A stretch of DNA of 64,000 bases. Source: CAZDXB01 sp964509335. GTDB lineage: Bacteria > Bacteroidota > Ignavibacteria > Kapaibacteriales > UBA2268. A model generated the notes under the pieces. That model saw only the letters and a list, made by a program, of their open reading frames with translations, was not told the DNA's origin and did not search any database. Location of the stretch: the NCBI GenBank assembly GCA_964509335.1, contig CAZDXB010000009.1, positions 34,233-98,232 on the forward strand, given 5' to 3'. This document shows positions 25,359 through 34,315 of the stretch, piece by piece (the stretch's first letter is position 1; each line of letters begins with the position of its first letter). Made by a program: the position numbers and the translations under genes.

Positions 25359-25600
25359 ATATCGTCCATTAAGTTGTTATTTTTCGCTTTTCCAATAATC
25401 TCTATCTTATTTCGATTTTATATAAAAATGTTTTACAGTAATTTTGAAGCGTTAAATTACAAAACAATAGCGTATTTAACAACGAAAAATGAATTTTGTA
25501 AACTTAGCGGTTTAAAAATTCAGCGCGATTAGATTTTCTTAAGCGAGTTATTTATCCGTTTTGTAGTTGTCGTGAAAATATTATATTAGTTATTAGCGTT

Positions 25601-25921
25601 ATGAATGATATTTGGGAAATAGACGGCGGAGAGATAGTATTGCAGGATACCGAAGAGGTTGAATCGCCTTCGGTAGATACGGGCGACGATACGGATTATT
25701 CGGCGAAAGTCATTTTATTCAACGACGAGTGGCATACTTTTGACGAGGTGATATCCCAAATAATGAAGGCTACAAAATGTTCGAAGGAAATTGCCGAAGC
25801 GAAGACTATTGAAGTTCATAATAAAGGCAAGGCTTGCGTTTACGAGGGGGATTTACCTGATTGTATTAAGGTTAGCTCAATTCTTGAAGAAATTAATTTG
25901 CACACCCAAATAGAATACTAA
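25601..25921 (+). CDS. clpS: ClpS-like adaptor of the ClpAP protease
   Basis: Residues 30-106 match ClpS: KVILFNDEWHTFDEVISQIM, then CSKEIAEAKTIEVHNKGKA and a C-terminal LEEINLHTQIEY. ClpS hands N-degron substrates to ClpA(C)P. The N-terminal 25 residues are an acidic flexible arm, as is usual. The gene is alone, divergent from nuoL, and its last four bases overlap the convergent acidic-protein gene. No Clp ATPase is in the window. Confidence 0.85.
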   Translation: MNDIWEIDGGEIVLQDTEEVESPSVDTGDDTDYSAKVILFNDEWHTFDEVISQIMKATKCSKEIAEAKTIEVHNKGKACVYEGDLPDCIKVSSILEEINLHTQIEY

Positions 25922-26778
25922 TCTTTCTCTTTACTTTCGTTATTAATATCGTTGTTTGAGGCTTTGGCGTCTTCGTCTCCTTCGTTTTGGCTTTCCGTTT
26001 GTTCGGGTTTTTTAGAATCGTCGCTCTCCTCTTCGCTTTTTTCCTCTGTTTCGGTTTCTTTCGGTTCTTCGGCGAGGGCGGCGTCTTCGGTTTCTTCAGA
26101 GCTTTCTTCCGAACTCTCTTCGGCGTCTTTTGACGTTTCTTCGGTTTCTGAGCTTTCTTCTTTCTCGGTTTGGGATTCTTCTTCCGATTTATCGACTTGT
26201 CGTTTTTCGGGAACGCTCTGTTTTTCCGACTCTACTTTTTCATAATCGAGCTTTATTACTATTTTCTCGCCGCAAGAGCAAATTGCTTCTATATATTCAA
26301 TTTCGTCGCGTTCGTTTCTATGAAACAAAACCGTAGGCTTTTTCTTTGTGGGGGACATTTCGGAAATAATCGGCTCGTCTTCAATCTCGATTTTTTCGCC
26401 GGAATCTTTTAATATTTCGGAAGGTATTAAGTTTGTATCGGAATACCCGTAAAGGTCGCCCTCAATTTTCTTGAGCAAAAGAGAGTCTTGATAATCTCTT
26501 TTAAGAGTTTCTTGTTTGGTCAGGCTTTCGTCGGATTTGTTTATGGATTTAACTCCTTCGGTCTTTTCCAATTGTTCGGTGAGCGGCTGGAATTTTTGGG
26601 ATTTAACTTGTTCGGAATAGTCTTCTAATAGCTCGTCCGCGTTAAAGTCTTCTTGAGACACTTCGGTCTCGCTTGATTTATCTTTGGAACGAGTCTCAGG
26701 TTCTTCGGGATTAACGACGTCTTTTTTGTCGAATTCCTCTTCGAACGGGTTTTCGCTATTATGTTGATTTTCTGGCAT
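25918..26778 (-). CDS. Acidic low-complexity protein at the end of the chemotaxis operon
   Basis: I do not recognise this 286-residue protein. Most of it is Glu/Ser/Lys/Asp-rich and predicted disordered, especially the C-terminal 90 residues. A compact island at about residues 150-180 (TVLFHRNERDEIEYIEAICSCGE, followed by KIVIKLDYE) looks folded and has a Cys-Ser-Cys-Gly turn, too few cysteines for a zinc finger on its own. There is no signal peptide or membrane helix. It lies 54 bases after cheB on the same strand, so a role with the chemotaxis proteins is possible but inferred only from position. Confidence 0.65.
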   Translation of the reverse strand: MPENQHNSENPFEEEFDKKDVVNPEEPETRSKDKSSETEVSQEDFNADELLEDYSEQVKSQKFQPLTEQLEKTEGVKSINKSDESLTKQETLKRDYQDSLLLKKIEGDLYGYSDTNLIPSEILKDSGEKIEIEDEPIISEMSPTKKKPTVLFHRNERDEIEYIEAICSCGEKIVIKLDYEKVESEKQSVPEKRQVDKSEEESQTEKEESSETEETSKDAEESSEESSEETEDAALAEEPKETETEEKSEEESDDSKKPEQTESQNEGDEDAKASNNDINNESKEKD

Positions 26779-26832
26779 TTTTTATATTGATTTTATAATT
26801 TTTTAAGTCAATTGCAAATATTATTCCATTTG

Positions 26833-27957
26833 TCAATTTGATAAAGGAGTTAAACTGAAGCAAGTCGAAATCGCGTGAGCCATTCTGTTCAGCGATTGGA
26901 TTTCGTCGGCAATCCCGGCGTTAATAATAGCGCCGGGCATACCGCCAACCACGCAAGTATCGACGTCTTGGACAATAATATAGCCTCCGGCGTCGTTTAG
27001 TTTTTTGAAGCTTTCCAAACCGTCGTTTCCCATACCCGTCATCATAACTCCCAAAACTCTATCGCCGTAACTCTTTACTAAAGAGCCAATAAGAGCTTCC
27101 ACGGAAGGGGAGTAAACGTATTCGGGCGAAACGTCGAAGATTTTCGTTCTAAAATTTCTGTTTATTTCTAGTTGTTTGCCTCCGGGAGCTATATATACCG
27201 TTCCGGGTTTCAGTTTCTCGGCGTCTTCGGCTTCCTTTACCTTAAGTTGAGAATTTGCGTTGATGCGGTCGGCTAGCGTTTTAGTGAAATATTCGGGCAT
27301 ATGCTGAGCGATTACTATGGGAACGGGAAGATTGCCCGGTATTTGCGGTATTAGCGTTTTAAGCGCCGCCGGTCCTCCTGTGGATATGCCAATTCCAATA
27401 ATAGATATATCGTCTTTTTGCGGTCTCTTCTTTCTTCTGTAGAGTTTTTCTTTAGTCTTTTTCTCGGCTAAATCTATCGGCGGTTTTGCTGTTTTGGCTT
27501 TTTTGTCTTTTGGGCGGGAGGCTTTTAATAAGAGGCGTTTTCTTATTAGTTCGTTTTGGAGAGTTGTGTTTTCCCCTACGGCGACGATTTTTGAAATAAG
27601 TTCGTCTTTTATGCTCCCCATTTCTTTGAAAGCCGCTTTCTTTGTTACGAAATCTACCGCTCCCAGAGATAGGGCGTCCAAAGTTGATTCGGCGCCTTCG
27701 CTCGTTAAGGTGCTAACCATAATAACCGGAACGGGGAAAGTCTCCATTAATTCTTTTAGAGCGTCTAGACCGTTCATTACGGGCATTTCTATGTCCATCG
27801 TAACGACGTCGGGTTTGCGCTCTTTGATTTTCTCTATTCCTTCTTTGCCGTTTCTTGCCGTATCGACGACTTCGATGTTTTCCGACGACAAAATTTTAGT
27901 AAGCGTTTGCCGCATAAAGAAAGAATCGTCAACGAGAACGGCTCTGATTTTTCCCAT
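26833..27957 (-). CDS. cheB: Chemotaxis protein-glutamate methylesterase (set 1)
   Basis: The 374-residue protein has a receiver domain (phosphoacceptor D55 in VVTMDIEMP). A Lys-rich linker (about 140-180) leads to a CheB methylesterase domain with Ser in GISTGGPAAL, His in AQHMPEY and Asp in MMTGMGNDG. It removes methyl groups from chemoreceptors, and can deamidate them, when phosphorylated by CheA. It lies 42 bases after cheA of the same set. Confidence 0.95.
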   Translation of the reverse strand: MGKIRAVLVDDSFFMRQTLTKILSSENIEVVDTARNGKEGIEKIKERKPDVVTMDIEMPVMNGLDALKELMETFPVPVIMVSTLTSEGAESTLDALSLGAVDFVTKKAAFKEMGSIKDELISKIVAVGENTTLQNELIRKRLLLKASRPKDKKAKTAKPPIDLAEKKTKEKLYRRKKRPQKDDISIIGIGISTGGPAALKTLIPQIPGNLPVPIVIAQHMPEYFTKTLADRINANSQLKVKEAEDAEKLKPGTVYIAPGGKQLEINRNFRTKIFDVSPEYVYSPSVEALIGSLVKSYGDRVLGVMMTGMGNDGLESFKKLNDAGGYIIVQDVDTCVVGGMPGAIINAGIADEIQSLNRMAHAISTCFSLTPLSN

Positions 27958-27999
27958 ATTGAATGATTGTTTTCTATCCTGTTTTGTTAATTATTTTTG

Positions 28000-30003
28000 T
28001 TAATACGCGTTTACGTTTGCTTGATGCACAAGTTCGGCGACGTCTATAATCATAATAACCCTTCCGTCGCCAAGTATTGTCGAGCCGGCGATTCCTTGAA
28101 TTTGACCGAGATATTCGCCGATTGATTTTATCACTATTTCCTGCTGTCCGAGCAGTTCATCTACAACGAAGCCCGCTTTGTTGACGCCGGCTCCCACTAC
28201 TACGACGTATCTTTCCTCTAGATCGTTTTTCTTTACCGGCGAATCGAGTTTTTCGTCTAATCTAACGAGCGGAAGCACGTCTTCGCGAATTCTAATTACT
28301 TCTTGAGCGTTTACAGTCGATATTTTATCTAGATTTACCGCCACTACTTCCTCGACGGAGCTAAGCGGAATAGCGTAAGTTTCGTCGTGCATTTGCACGA
28401 GCAATCCTTGTATAATAGCTAATGTCAACGGCAGTTTTATTGTAAAAGTAGAACCGATTCCGAGTTCGGATTCGATATCGACCATTCCTTTTAGGTTTTG
28501 GATGTTCGATTTGACGACGTCCATTCCAACGCCTCTTCCGGAAACGCTGGTTACTTTTTTCGACGTGCTGAATCCGGGATGGAATATTAATTGCAAAATA
28601 TCCCGTTCGGTCATCTGTCCGATCTGTTCTTCCGTTATTGCGCCTTTTTCAATAGCTTTATCTTTCAACTTTTCCGGGTCCATACCTCTGCCGTCGTCGG
28701 AAATTTTGAGTACTATATTGTTGCCTTCTTGGTCGGCGTCGAGGGTTATGGTTCCCTGTTCGGGTTTGCCTATTTCTTTTCTTTCTTCGGGCGGTTCGAT
28801 TCCGTGGTCGCAGGAATTTCTAATCATATGAACCAACGGGTCGTTGAGTTCTTCGATAATGCTTCTGTCGATTTCCGTTTCCTCGCCTTTAACGACCAGC
28901 TTGATTTTTTTGCCGAACTCGCGCGACAAATCGCGCACGATTCTCGGGGCTTTTTTATATAATTTTCCGATTGGCACCATTCTCATTCTCATAACGGCGG
29001 TTTGGATTTCTGAAGTTACGAAGTCGATAGAAGCCGTTGTTTCGCTTAAATCTCTTACCGAATCGCCGTCGAGTTCTTTTGCCATCGTTTCGGACATTTG
29101 CGCTAGTCTGTTCCTGCCGAGGACAAGTTCGCCGGATAAATCCATCAGCGTTTCTATTCGATTTACGTCAATTCTTAAAGTTTCAGTAGTGATTTGCGGT
29201 TTTTTTGAGCCGGTCGGTTTGCCGTTTTTGCCTTCGTCTTTTTTGCTTTTTGGTTTGGTTGTTTTGGGTTTTTCTTCTTTCTTTTTGTGGTCTTCGGTTT
29301 TCTTTTCGCTTTTTTCCGTTTCGGGTTTTTCTTTCTTTTCCGAGGCGAAACCTTGGTTTATTTCCGCGAACGCCGCGTCGAGCATCTCTTTTTGTTCGTC
29401 GGTGAAATCGTCTTTGCCTTTGGTGATTTCTTCGTCGTGCAAGACGCTATCTACCGCCGAGTCTTTTCCCTCTTTTTTTGTTTCGGTCTCTTCTTCTGTT
29501 TTGGCTTCTTCTTTTTGTTCTTCTGTTTTTATTTCTTCCGGTTTCTCTTCTTTTTCTTCTTTGTCGCTTTCTTCCGGTTTCTCGGTTTCGGCGTCTTCAG
29601 GATTTTGCAATTCTTCAAGTTTTTGCAATGTGTCGCCGTAATCTAATTCTTTGTCTTCGCCGGATTGTAAGGCTTCAAGCAGTTTTTCCACCCAGTCGTT
29701 GACTTCGAACAGAGCGTCGATTATGGACGGATTTACTTCCAGTTCTTGTTTTCTCAGTTTGTTTAAAAGGTTTTCGCCTTTGTGCGTAATTTCCTTTATT
29801 TGCTCGAAGCCCATAAAAGAAGAGGTGCCTTTAATAGTGTGTATGCTCCTGAAGATTTTGTTCATTAAGTCCAAATCTTCGGGGGCGTTTTCTAAGTCCA
29901 TTAAATCCTGAGAAAGAGTGTCCAGCAGTTCCTTTGTTTCGACTAGAAACCCTTCGAAAATCTCCTGCATTTCCGGGTCGTTTAAATTTGGCGGCGTACT
30001 CAT
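28000..30003 (-). CDS. cheA: Chemotaxis histidine kinase CheA (set 1)
   Basis: The 667-residue protein has one Hpt domain (H55 in FRSIHTIKG) and a long Lys/Glu linker (about 130-270). A dimerisation domain (ETLRIDVNRIETLMDLSGELV), an ATPase domain (HMIRNSCDHGIEPPEER, DDGRGMD, GRGVGMDVV) and a CheW-like C-terminal domain follow. A P2-type CheY-binding domain is not obvious in the linker. It phosphorylates CheY and CheB in response to receptors. No cheW lies next to it; the only cheW seen is in set 2 at 46587. Confidence 0.95.
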   Translation of the reverse strand: MSTPPNLNDPEMQEIFEGFLVETKELLDTLSQDLMDLENAPEDLDLMNKIFRSIHTIKGTSSFMGFEQIKEITHKGENLLNKLRKQELEVNPSIIDALFEVNDWVEKLLEALQSGEDKELDYGDTLQKLEELQNPEDAETEKPEESDKEEKEEKPEEIKTEEQKEEAKTEEETETKKEGKDSAVDSVLHDEEITKGKDDFTDEQKEMLDAAFAEINQGFASEKKEKPETEKSEKKTEDHKKKEEKPKTTKPKSKKDEGKNGKPTGSKKPQITTETLRIDVNRIETLMDLSGELVLGRNRLAQMSETMAKELDGDSVRDLSETTASIDFVTSEIQTAVMRMRMVPIGKLYKKAPRIVRDLSREFGKKIKLVVKGEETEIDRSIIEELNDPLVHMIRNSCDHGIEPPEERKEIGKPEQGTITLDADQEGNNIVLKISDDGRGMDPEKLKDKAIEKGAITEEQIGQMTERDILQLIFHPGFSTSKKVTSVSGRGVGMDVVKSNIQNLKGMVDIESELGIGSTFTIKLPLTLAIIQGLLVQMHDETYAIPLSSVEEVVAVNLDKISTVNAQEVIRIREDVLPLVRLDEKLDSPVKKNDLEERYVVVVGAGVNKAGFVVDELLGQQEIVIKSIGEYLGQIQGIAGSTILGDGRVIMIIDVAELVHQANVNAY

Positions 30004-30048
30004 AATTTACTCCTTTGATTTTTACGCTATTAAGAGCGAAAAAGAGGC

Positions 30049-31029
30049 TTAGCTGTCTTTTGAGTTAAATAACGCGTCTATGTCGTCTTGAGAGAACGCG
30101 CCTTCGTTCTCGTTATTGTTTTTTTCGTCTTTTTTTTCGGATTCTTCAGTTTTTTTATCGTTTTCTTCGGAAGCGGAGAACGTTTTGTCGATATCGTCGG
30201 AATTGGTTTCCTGTTTCTCTTCTGAATCGTCTAAATTTTCAGTTTCCGCTCGTTTTATCATTTCGTCGATGTCGTTTTGTCGCGTTTCTTGTTGCGCTAT
30301 AGAATCGATCGCGTCGGGGTCGAAAGCGACTTTTTTGTGAAGGCTCGTCGCTTCGGTTTTAGATTGAGCTTCTTCCGCTTCGTTTACAATATCGGAAATT
30401 TCGTCCGATTGAAATTTTTGTATGATTTTTCCAAGTTTGTCTTGCGCCGTTTCAAGAAGGTGATTGACCGCCGCTATTTGTTGCGATGTTATGTCTTGCA
30501 CTTGAAGCGACATCATAATAGAGTTTGAGTCTTCCTTTATTCCGCTTATTAGTTCTTTTGACTTTTTGCAAATTTCTTCGTTTCCGCCGCTTTTTTCAGA
30601 TTTCAATTCCGACAAAGTTTCCGCGATTTGCGGCGTCAAATCTTTTGCGTCAACGTCTTCGCTCACGGCTTTTTTCATCAGCTCTATGATTTTCAATGGG
30701 TTGCCGGAAGAGCCTTTTGGCGTTTTTTCCAGATTATTTATGTTAGACTCAAGAGAGTCGGCTTTTTCTACTATGCCGTCCACGATGTCCATTATTTCGG
30801 TTGTGGCTAATTCTGTCGCTTCGGTAACTTTTGACAGTTGTTTCGAAGCGTTGGGCATTTTCTTTAGATTTTCTTCTATCGATTTATTTATATCTTCGAG
30901 AAGAGGTTTGGTTTCGTTTACAAAATCAAAAATTTCTTCCAAAAATGGGATGACTCTTTGTCCTAATACAAAGAGGGCTTTTAGTTCTTCGGCTTTCTTA
31001 GTGAATGTGTCGAATTCTTTGTCTTTCAT
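30049..31029 (-). CDS. cheZ: CheZ-like CheY-P phosphatase
   Basis: The 326-residue protein is helical and acidic. Residues 170-200 contain MMSLQVQDITSQQIAAVNHL, which matches the CheZ active site: D179 and Q183 correspond to the catalytic Asp and Gln of the D-x-x-x-Q motif in E. coli CheZ. The final residues (EGAFSQDDIDALFNS) match the C-terminal CheY-binding type peptide seen in CheZ, FliM and FliN. The protein is longer than E. coli CheZ and otherwise divergent, with a disordered stretch at about 230-310. It lies between cheY (10 bases away) and cheA. It would remove phosphate from CheY-P. Confidence 0.8.
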   Translation of the reverse strand: MKDKEFDTFTKKAEELKALFVLGQRVIPFLEEIFDFVNETKPLLEDINKSIEENLKKMPNASKQLSKVTEATELATTEIMDIVDGIVEKADSLESNINNLEKTPKGSSGNPLKIIELMKKAVSEDVDAKDLTPQIAETLSELKSEKSGGNEEICKKSKELISGIKEDSNSIMMSLQVQDITSQQIAAVNHLLETAQDKLGKIIQKFQSDEISDIVNEAEEAQSKTEATSLHKKVAFDPDAIDSIAQQETRQNDIDEMIKRAETENLDDSEEKQETNSDDIDKTFSASEENDKKTEESEKKDEKNNNENEGAFSQDDIDALFNSKDS

Positions 31030-31038
31030 AATCTATCC

Positions 31039-31413
31039 TTATTTATTTATCGCGGCTAAAATCGCGTCGATTTTTTCTTTTAACACCTGTGGCGTAAAAG
31101 GTTTAACGACGTAATTATTTACTTTTGCTTTCAGAGCTTCAATTATGTCTTCTTTCAATCCTCTAGTTGTAACCATTAGTATAGGCAAATGTTTTAAATT
31201 ATCGTCCGACCTGATAGCTTTAGTTAGTTCCAGACCGCTCATATTGGGCATATTCCAATCTGTGATAACGAAGTCCACTTCGTTTTCTTTTAATTGGTCT
31301 AAAGCTTCTTTGCCGTCCTCCGCTTGTATCACTTCGGTGTAACCAAGGGTTTTTAAAGCGTTTAAAACAATTCTTCTCATCGTTGGCGAGTCATCTACCG
31401 CTAAAAAACGCAT
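31039..31413 (-). CDS. cheY: Chemotaxis response regulator CheY
   Basis: A 124-residue single receiver domain with the full CheY set: acidic pair D7/D8, phosphoacceptor D52 in VITDWNMP, T83 in MVTTRG and K104 in VVKPF. Phosphorylated CheY binds the flagellar switch (FliM). The close match to motility CheY (NMPNMSGLELTKAIR) and the adjacent CheZ-like phosphatase support a flagellar role. It lies 10 bases before the cheZ-like gene. Confidence 0.93.
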   Translation of the reverse strand: MRFLAVDDSPTMRRIVLNALKTLGYTEVIQAEDGKEALDQLKENEVDFVITDWNMPNMSGLELTKAIRSDDNLKHLPILMVTTRGLKEDIIEALKAKVNNYVVKPFTPQVLKEKIDAILAAINK

Positions 31414-31466
31414 TTTAATCCTTGTATTTTATTAATAATAACTTTTTTCTAATATCTTCTAATACT

Positions 31467-31494
31467 ATATCGACTGAAAGCCGTAAAAATTTTA
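31467..31494 (-). promoter_or_regulatory. Possible sigma-28-type promoter upstream of cheY
   Basis: The minus strand reads TAAAATTT, 12 bases, then GTCGATAT, in the 82-base gap between the two cheY genes. The spacer is one base longer than ideal and the -10 has two mismatches, so this is a weak candidate. If real, it would drive cheY-cheZ-cheA-cheB apart from the upstream genes. Confidence 0.35.
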
Positions 31495-31495
31495 A

Positions 31496-31870
31496 TTATA
31501 CGCTAAGGTACTTTGCCACCTCGTATTGAACTCTTTTTTTGTTAAAAGGTTTAATTAAGTAAGAATTGGCTCCGGCGTCCATTCCTTGTTTTATGTCTTC
31601 TTCTCGGGATAGAGAAGAAAGTATAATTATAGGCAAATTTTTGTATTGCGGTTCTTCTCTTATTGTTTTGATTAGTTTGAAGCCGTCTATGTTCGGCATA
31701 TTCAAGTCCGTTATTAGCAAGTCTATTTTTTGTTTGGGCAATTTTTCCAGCGCTTCCATTCCGTCGGAAGAGTCTATTACCGTAAATCCTTTTAGCTTCA
31801 GAGCTAAGACGATAAATTTTCTAATTGACGATGAATCTTCGGCTACGAGTATTGTTTTAGACATAGTCAT
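31496..31870 (-). CDS. CheY-like single-domain response regulator (second copy)
   Basis: A 124-residue receiver with phosphoacceptor D55 in LLITDLNMP, Ser-Ser at the switch position (IILSSLSR) and Lys in YLIKPF. It differs clearly from the neighbouring CheY, so it probably has another partner or acts as a phosphate sink. The ATG at codon 3 is an alternative start. It lies 18 bases after cheR. Confidence 0.9.
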   Translation of the reverse strand: MTMSKTILVAEDSSSIRKFIVLALKLKGFTVIDSSDGMEALEKLPKQKIDLLITDLNMPNIDGFKLIKTIREEPQYKNLPIIILSSLSREEDIKQGMDAGANSYLIKPFNKKRVQYEVAKYLSV

Positions 31871-31888
31871 TCAATCCATTTATTTATT

Positions 31889-32812
31889 TTATTCTTTTTT
31901 ATATGCCATCGCTTGCGGTAGATGAATTAGTTTAAAAGCTTTCGAAACGCCGTGAAGCGATTCGGAATAACCGATAAATAGATATCCTCCTTTGTTTAGG
32001 GCGTCGTATAGGTGCGAAACGACTTTTTGCTTCGAAGGTAAATCAAAATAAATCAACACGTTGGCGCAAAATATAACGTCGCAGTTATACATAGCCCTCA
32101 TAGTTTTAGAATCGTATAAGTTCTGATAAGCGAACTTCACCATCCTTTTTATATTATCGGACAATATATAATATGTTGAATCTTTTTTGAAATATTTTCT
32201 CATATAATTATCGGGTATATTTCTTATGGCGTATTGCTTATATACGCCTTGCTCGGCTGTGTTTAAGGCTTTTTTGCTAATGTCGCTGCCCATTATTTGA
32301 AATTGAACGTTCGGGTATTTTGGTTTTAGCCTTTCATTTACAATGATAGCGAGCGTGTAAGGTTCTTCGCCCGTTGAAGAAGCCGCGCTCCAAATTCTGA
32401 AAGTGGGAGCGGGATTCTGCCGCAATTTTTTTTCAATTATTTCGGGAACTACAACGTTTTCAAAGGCTTCAAATTGCTGTTCGGCTCTGAAAAAATACGT
32501 TTCGTTTATGGTTATAGCTTCGAATAGTTTGTTTAGCTCGTCGGCTCCTTCTATCGATTTAAGAAGTTTAACGTAATCGTCGTAGTTTAGTAAGTTCAAT
32601 TGCAGGATTCTCTTTGCGATTCTGCTTTCCAAAAGGTACTTTTTGCTTTCGGTATAGTAAATCCCGCTCAGTTTGTAAATAATGTCTCTTAACTCTTTAA
32701 AGGCGCCTACGCTCATCTCGAGTTTTTTTCTTTTGTCTGGTCTCGGCGCGGTTCTTTTGCGCTCGATTTTACTGTGTTTGGTGTCGCCAAATTTAAATAA
32801 TTTTGAACTCAT
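31889..32812 (-). CDS. cheR: Chemotaxis protein methyltransferase CheR (set 1)
   Basis: The 307-residue protein has the small helical N-terminal CheR domain (about residues 33-85) and the SAM-binding domain with WSAASSTGEEPYTLAI and DVIFCANVLIYFD. It methylates glutamates of chemoreceptors with S-adenosylmethionine. The N-terminal 30 residues are a basic extension (PRPDKRKK). There is no pentapeptide-tether extension. The gene lies 29 bases after the HEAT-repeat gene. Confidence 0.93.
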   Translation of the reverse strand: MSSKLFKFGDTKHSKIERKRTAPRPDKRKKLEMSVGAFKELRDIIYKLSGIYYTESKKYLLESRIAKRILQLNLLNYDDYVKLLKSIEGADELNKLFEAITINETYFFRAEQQFEAFENVVVPEIIEKKLRQNPAPTFRIWSAASSTGEEPYTLAIIVNERLKPKYPNVQFQIMGSDISKKALNTAEQGVYKQYAIRNIPDNYMRKYFKKDSTYYILSDNIKRMVKFAYQNLYDSKTMRAMYNCDVIFCANVLIYFDLPSKQKVVSHLYDALNKGGYLFIGYSESLHGVSKAFKLIHLPQAMAYKKE

Positions 32813-32841
32813 ATACTTAGCGCGCGTTACTCCTTAAATTA

Positions 32842-34215
32842 CTATTCGTTTTCAAAGCTCGAGAGAACTTCTCCGGCTTTTCGTCCTAATTCGTTTTCTT
32901 GAGCGGCTAAATCCTTTAGTTTTTCTTTCGTTTCTATTAAAAAGTTAGTCGATATTATATCTAGTATGTTTAAAGCTTTTTGTTCTTCGGCAGATTCTAT
33001 TTTTTGCTCTAAAAATTTTGCTACTAAGTTTCTGTCGATGTTTATTAGCGTTTCCGATACTTCTTGAATCAATATTTCCTTTTCGTCGATTACTTTTTGC
33101 ATTAAAGAGTTGAAAGCCGTTTGAATGTTTTTGTAAGGGGCTTCGTCGTAGAAGTAATCGATTAAAGAAATAAATTCGACGTGTTGGAAGTCCCTTTCGC
33201 ATTTAGCGCAGTATTCGTCGAAGAACTTTTCAATTGTTTCGCGTGAGGAATTGCAAAGCAGATTGTTTAGAATGAGGCTTTGCGTATCCGTTACGTTTTT
33301 TAGAGTTTCGTTAACTAAAGCCGGGGTATCGTCCGGATAATACGTTTCGCCTAAAGCTACTAAGCCTGCGCCTCTAATGTCTTCGTCGTCTTCGAATAGG
33401 GCTTTTCGCGCGACGGGTCGCATTGAATCCGGCAAGTCTATAGCTTGTTCTTGCCTAAAAGCTATAGCGGCGGCTGTTTTTAATAAAATCGGCTGAATCT
33501 CTTCTATTGTGTTCGGTATTTCTTTTAAGATGTCTTTGCAAACGCTCATATCGCTTCCAACTAAGGCGAGGGCGTCTATGCACTCGACTTTCATAAAAAT
33601 GTCTTTTTCGTTTTTCATTCTATCGATAAGAAAGGCTTCTACATCCGCCCCGCCAATTTTTCCCAATGCTTCAATAATTGTTGGATTAATTTCTTCATTT
33701 CTACCGTATATAGATATAAGAGTTTCAACGGCGTCTTCTATTTCCAGATTTCCGAGAGCTTCGATTGTCGCGTTGACAACGTTTGGGTTTTCGTCGTCGA
33801 GGAGCTTTATTAATTCGATACCTGCGGCTGCGGAGCCTGTTTGTCCTATAACGTCCACGGCGAATTGCTTAACGTGAGTGTCTTCAACGAAGGCGTAGTT
33901 TAGAGCCGCTTGCGCGGCGGGCTCGCCAATTTTCATTAAGGTGTCGCCTACAAGATTTCGAAGCTCTACGTCCTCGGATTGTATTAAGCGGCTGATTATT
34001 TCCGCCGCTCGAGGTTTCAGCTCTTCGGGGGCTATCGTCAAGGCTCGCGAACAAGCGTCTCTTACTCCTTTGTCTTCGTCGTCGATTGAGTTCGCTATAG
34101 CCTCTATGGTTTCTTCGTCAAAATCTTCGTTTTCAACCAAGAACTCAGCCGCCATGCGGCGAGTTTTAGAGTCTTCTCCCTTGCGCAAATTATTAAGCGC
34201 TTCTTGTCTATCCAT
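32842..34215 (-). CDS. HEAT-repeat protein in the chemotaxis operon
   Basis: The 457-residue cytoplasmic protein is built from tandem helical HEAT-like repeats of about 31 residues (for example ALNYAFVEDTHVKQFAVDVIGQ and IELIKLLDDENPNVVNATIEA), clearest over residues 30-210 and again in the C-terminal half. HEAT arrays act as protein-binding scaffolds. It is the first gene of the run HEAT-cheR-cheY-cheY-cheZ-cheA-cheB. A scaffold role in that signalling set is inferred from position; I know of no defined function. Confidence 0.8.
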   Translation of the reverse strand: MDRQEALNNLRKGEDSKTRRMAAEFLVENEDFDEETIEAIANSIDDEDKGVRDACSRALTIAPEELKPRAAEIISRLIQSEDVELRNLVGDTLMKIGEPAAQAALNYAFVEDTHVKQFAVDVIGQTGSAAAGIELIKLLDDENPNVVNATIEALGNLEIEDAVETLISIYGRNEEINPTIIEALGKIGGADVEAFLIDRMKNEKDIFMKVECIDALALVGSDMSVCKDILKEIPNTIEEIQPILLKTAAAIAFRQEQAIDLPDSMRPVARKALFEDDEDIRGAGLVALGETYYPDDTPALVNETLKNVTDTQSLILNNLLCNSSRETIEKFFDEYCAKCERDFQHVEFISLIDYFYDEAPYKNIQTAFNSLMQKVIDEKEILIQEVSETLINIDRNLVAKFLEQKIESAEEQKALNILDIISTNFLIETKEKLKDLAAQENELGRKAGEVLSSFENE

Positions 34216-34315
34216 TTGATACGCGGTCGTTTTTGAACAATACTATTAAAAAGAGCTAAACTTTAACTTAATTGATTATTGAATAAAAAGCAAATTTTTT
34301 TATTTTTTAGTAATC

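Noticed and set aside
28844..29641. A 265-codon Ser/Phe-rich plus-strand frame opposite cheA of set 1.
   Set aside because: It is the antisense of the Lys/Glu-rich linker, which avoids stop codons on the other strand.
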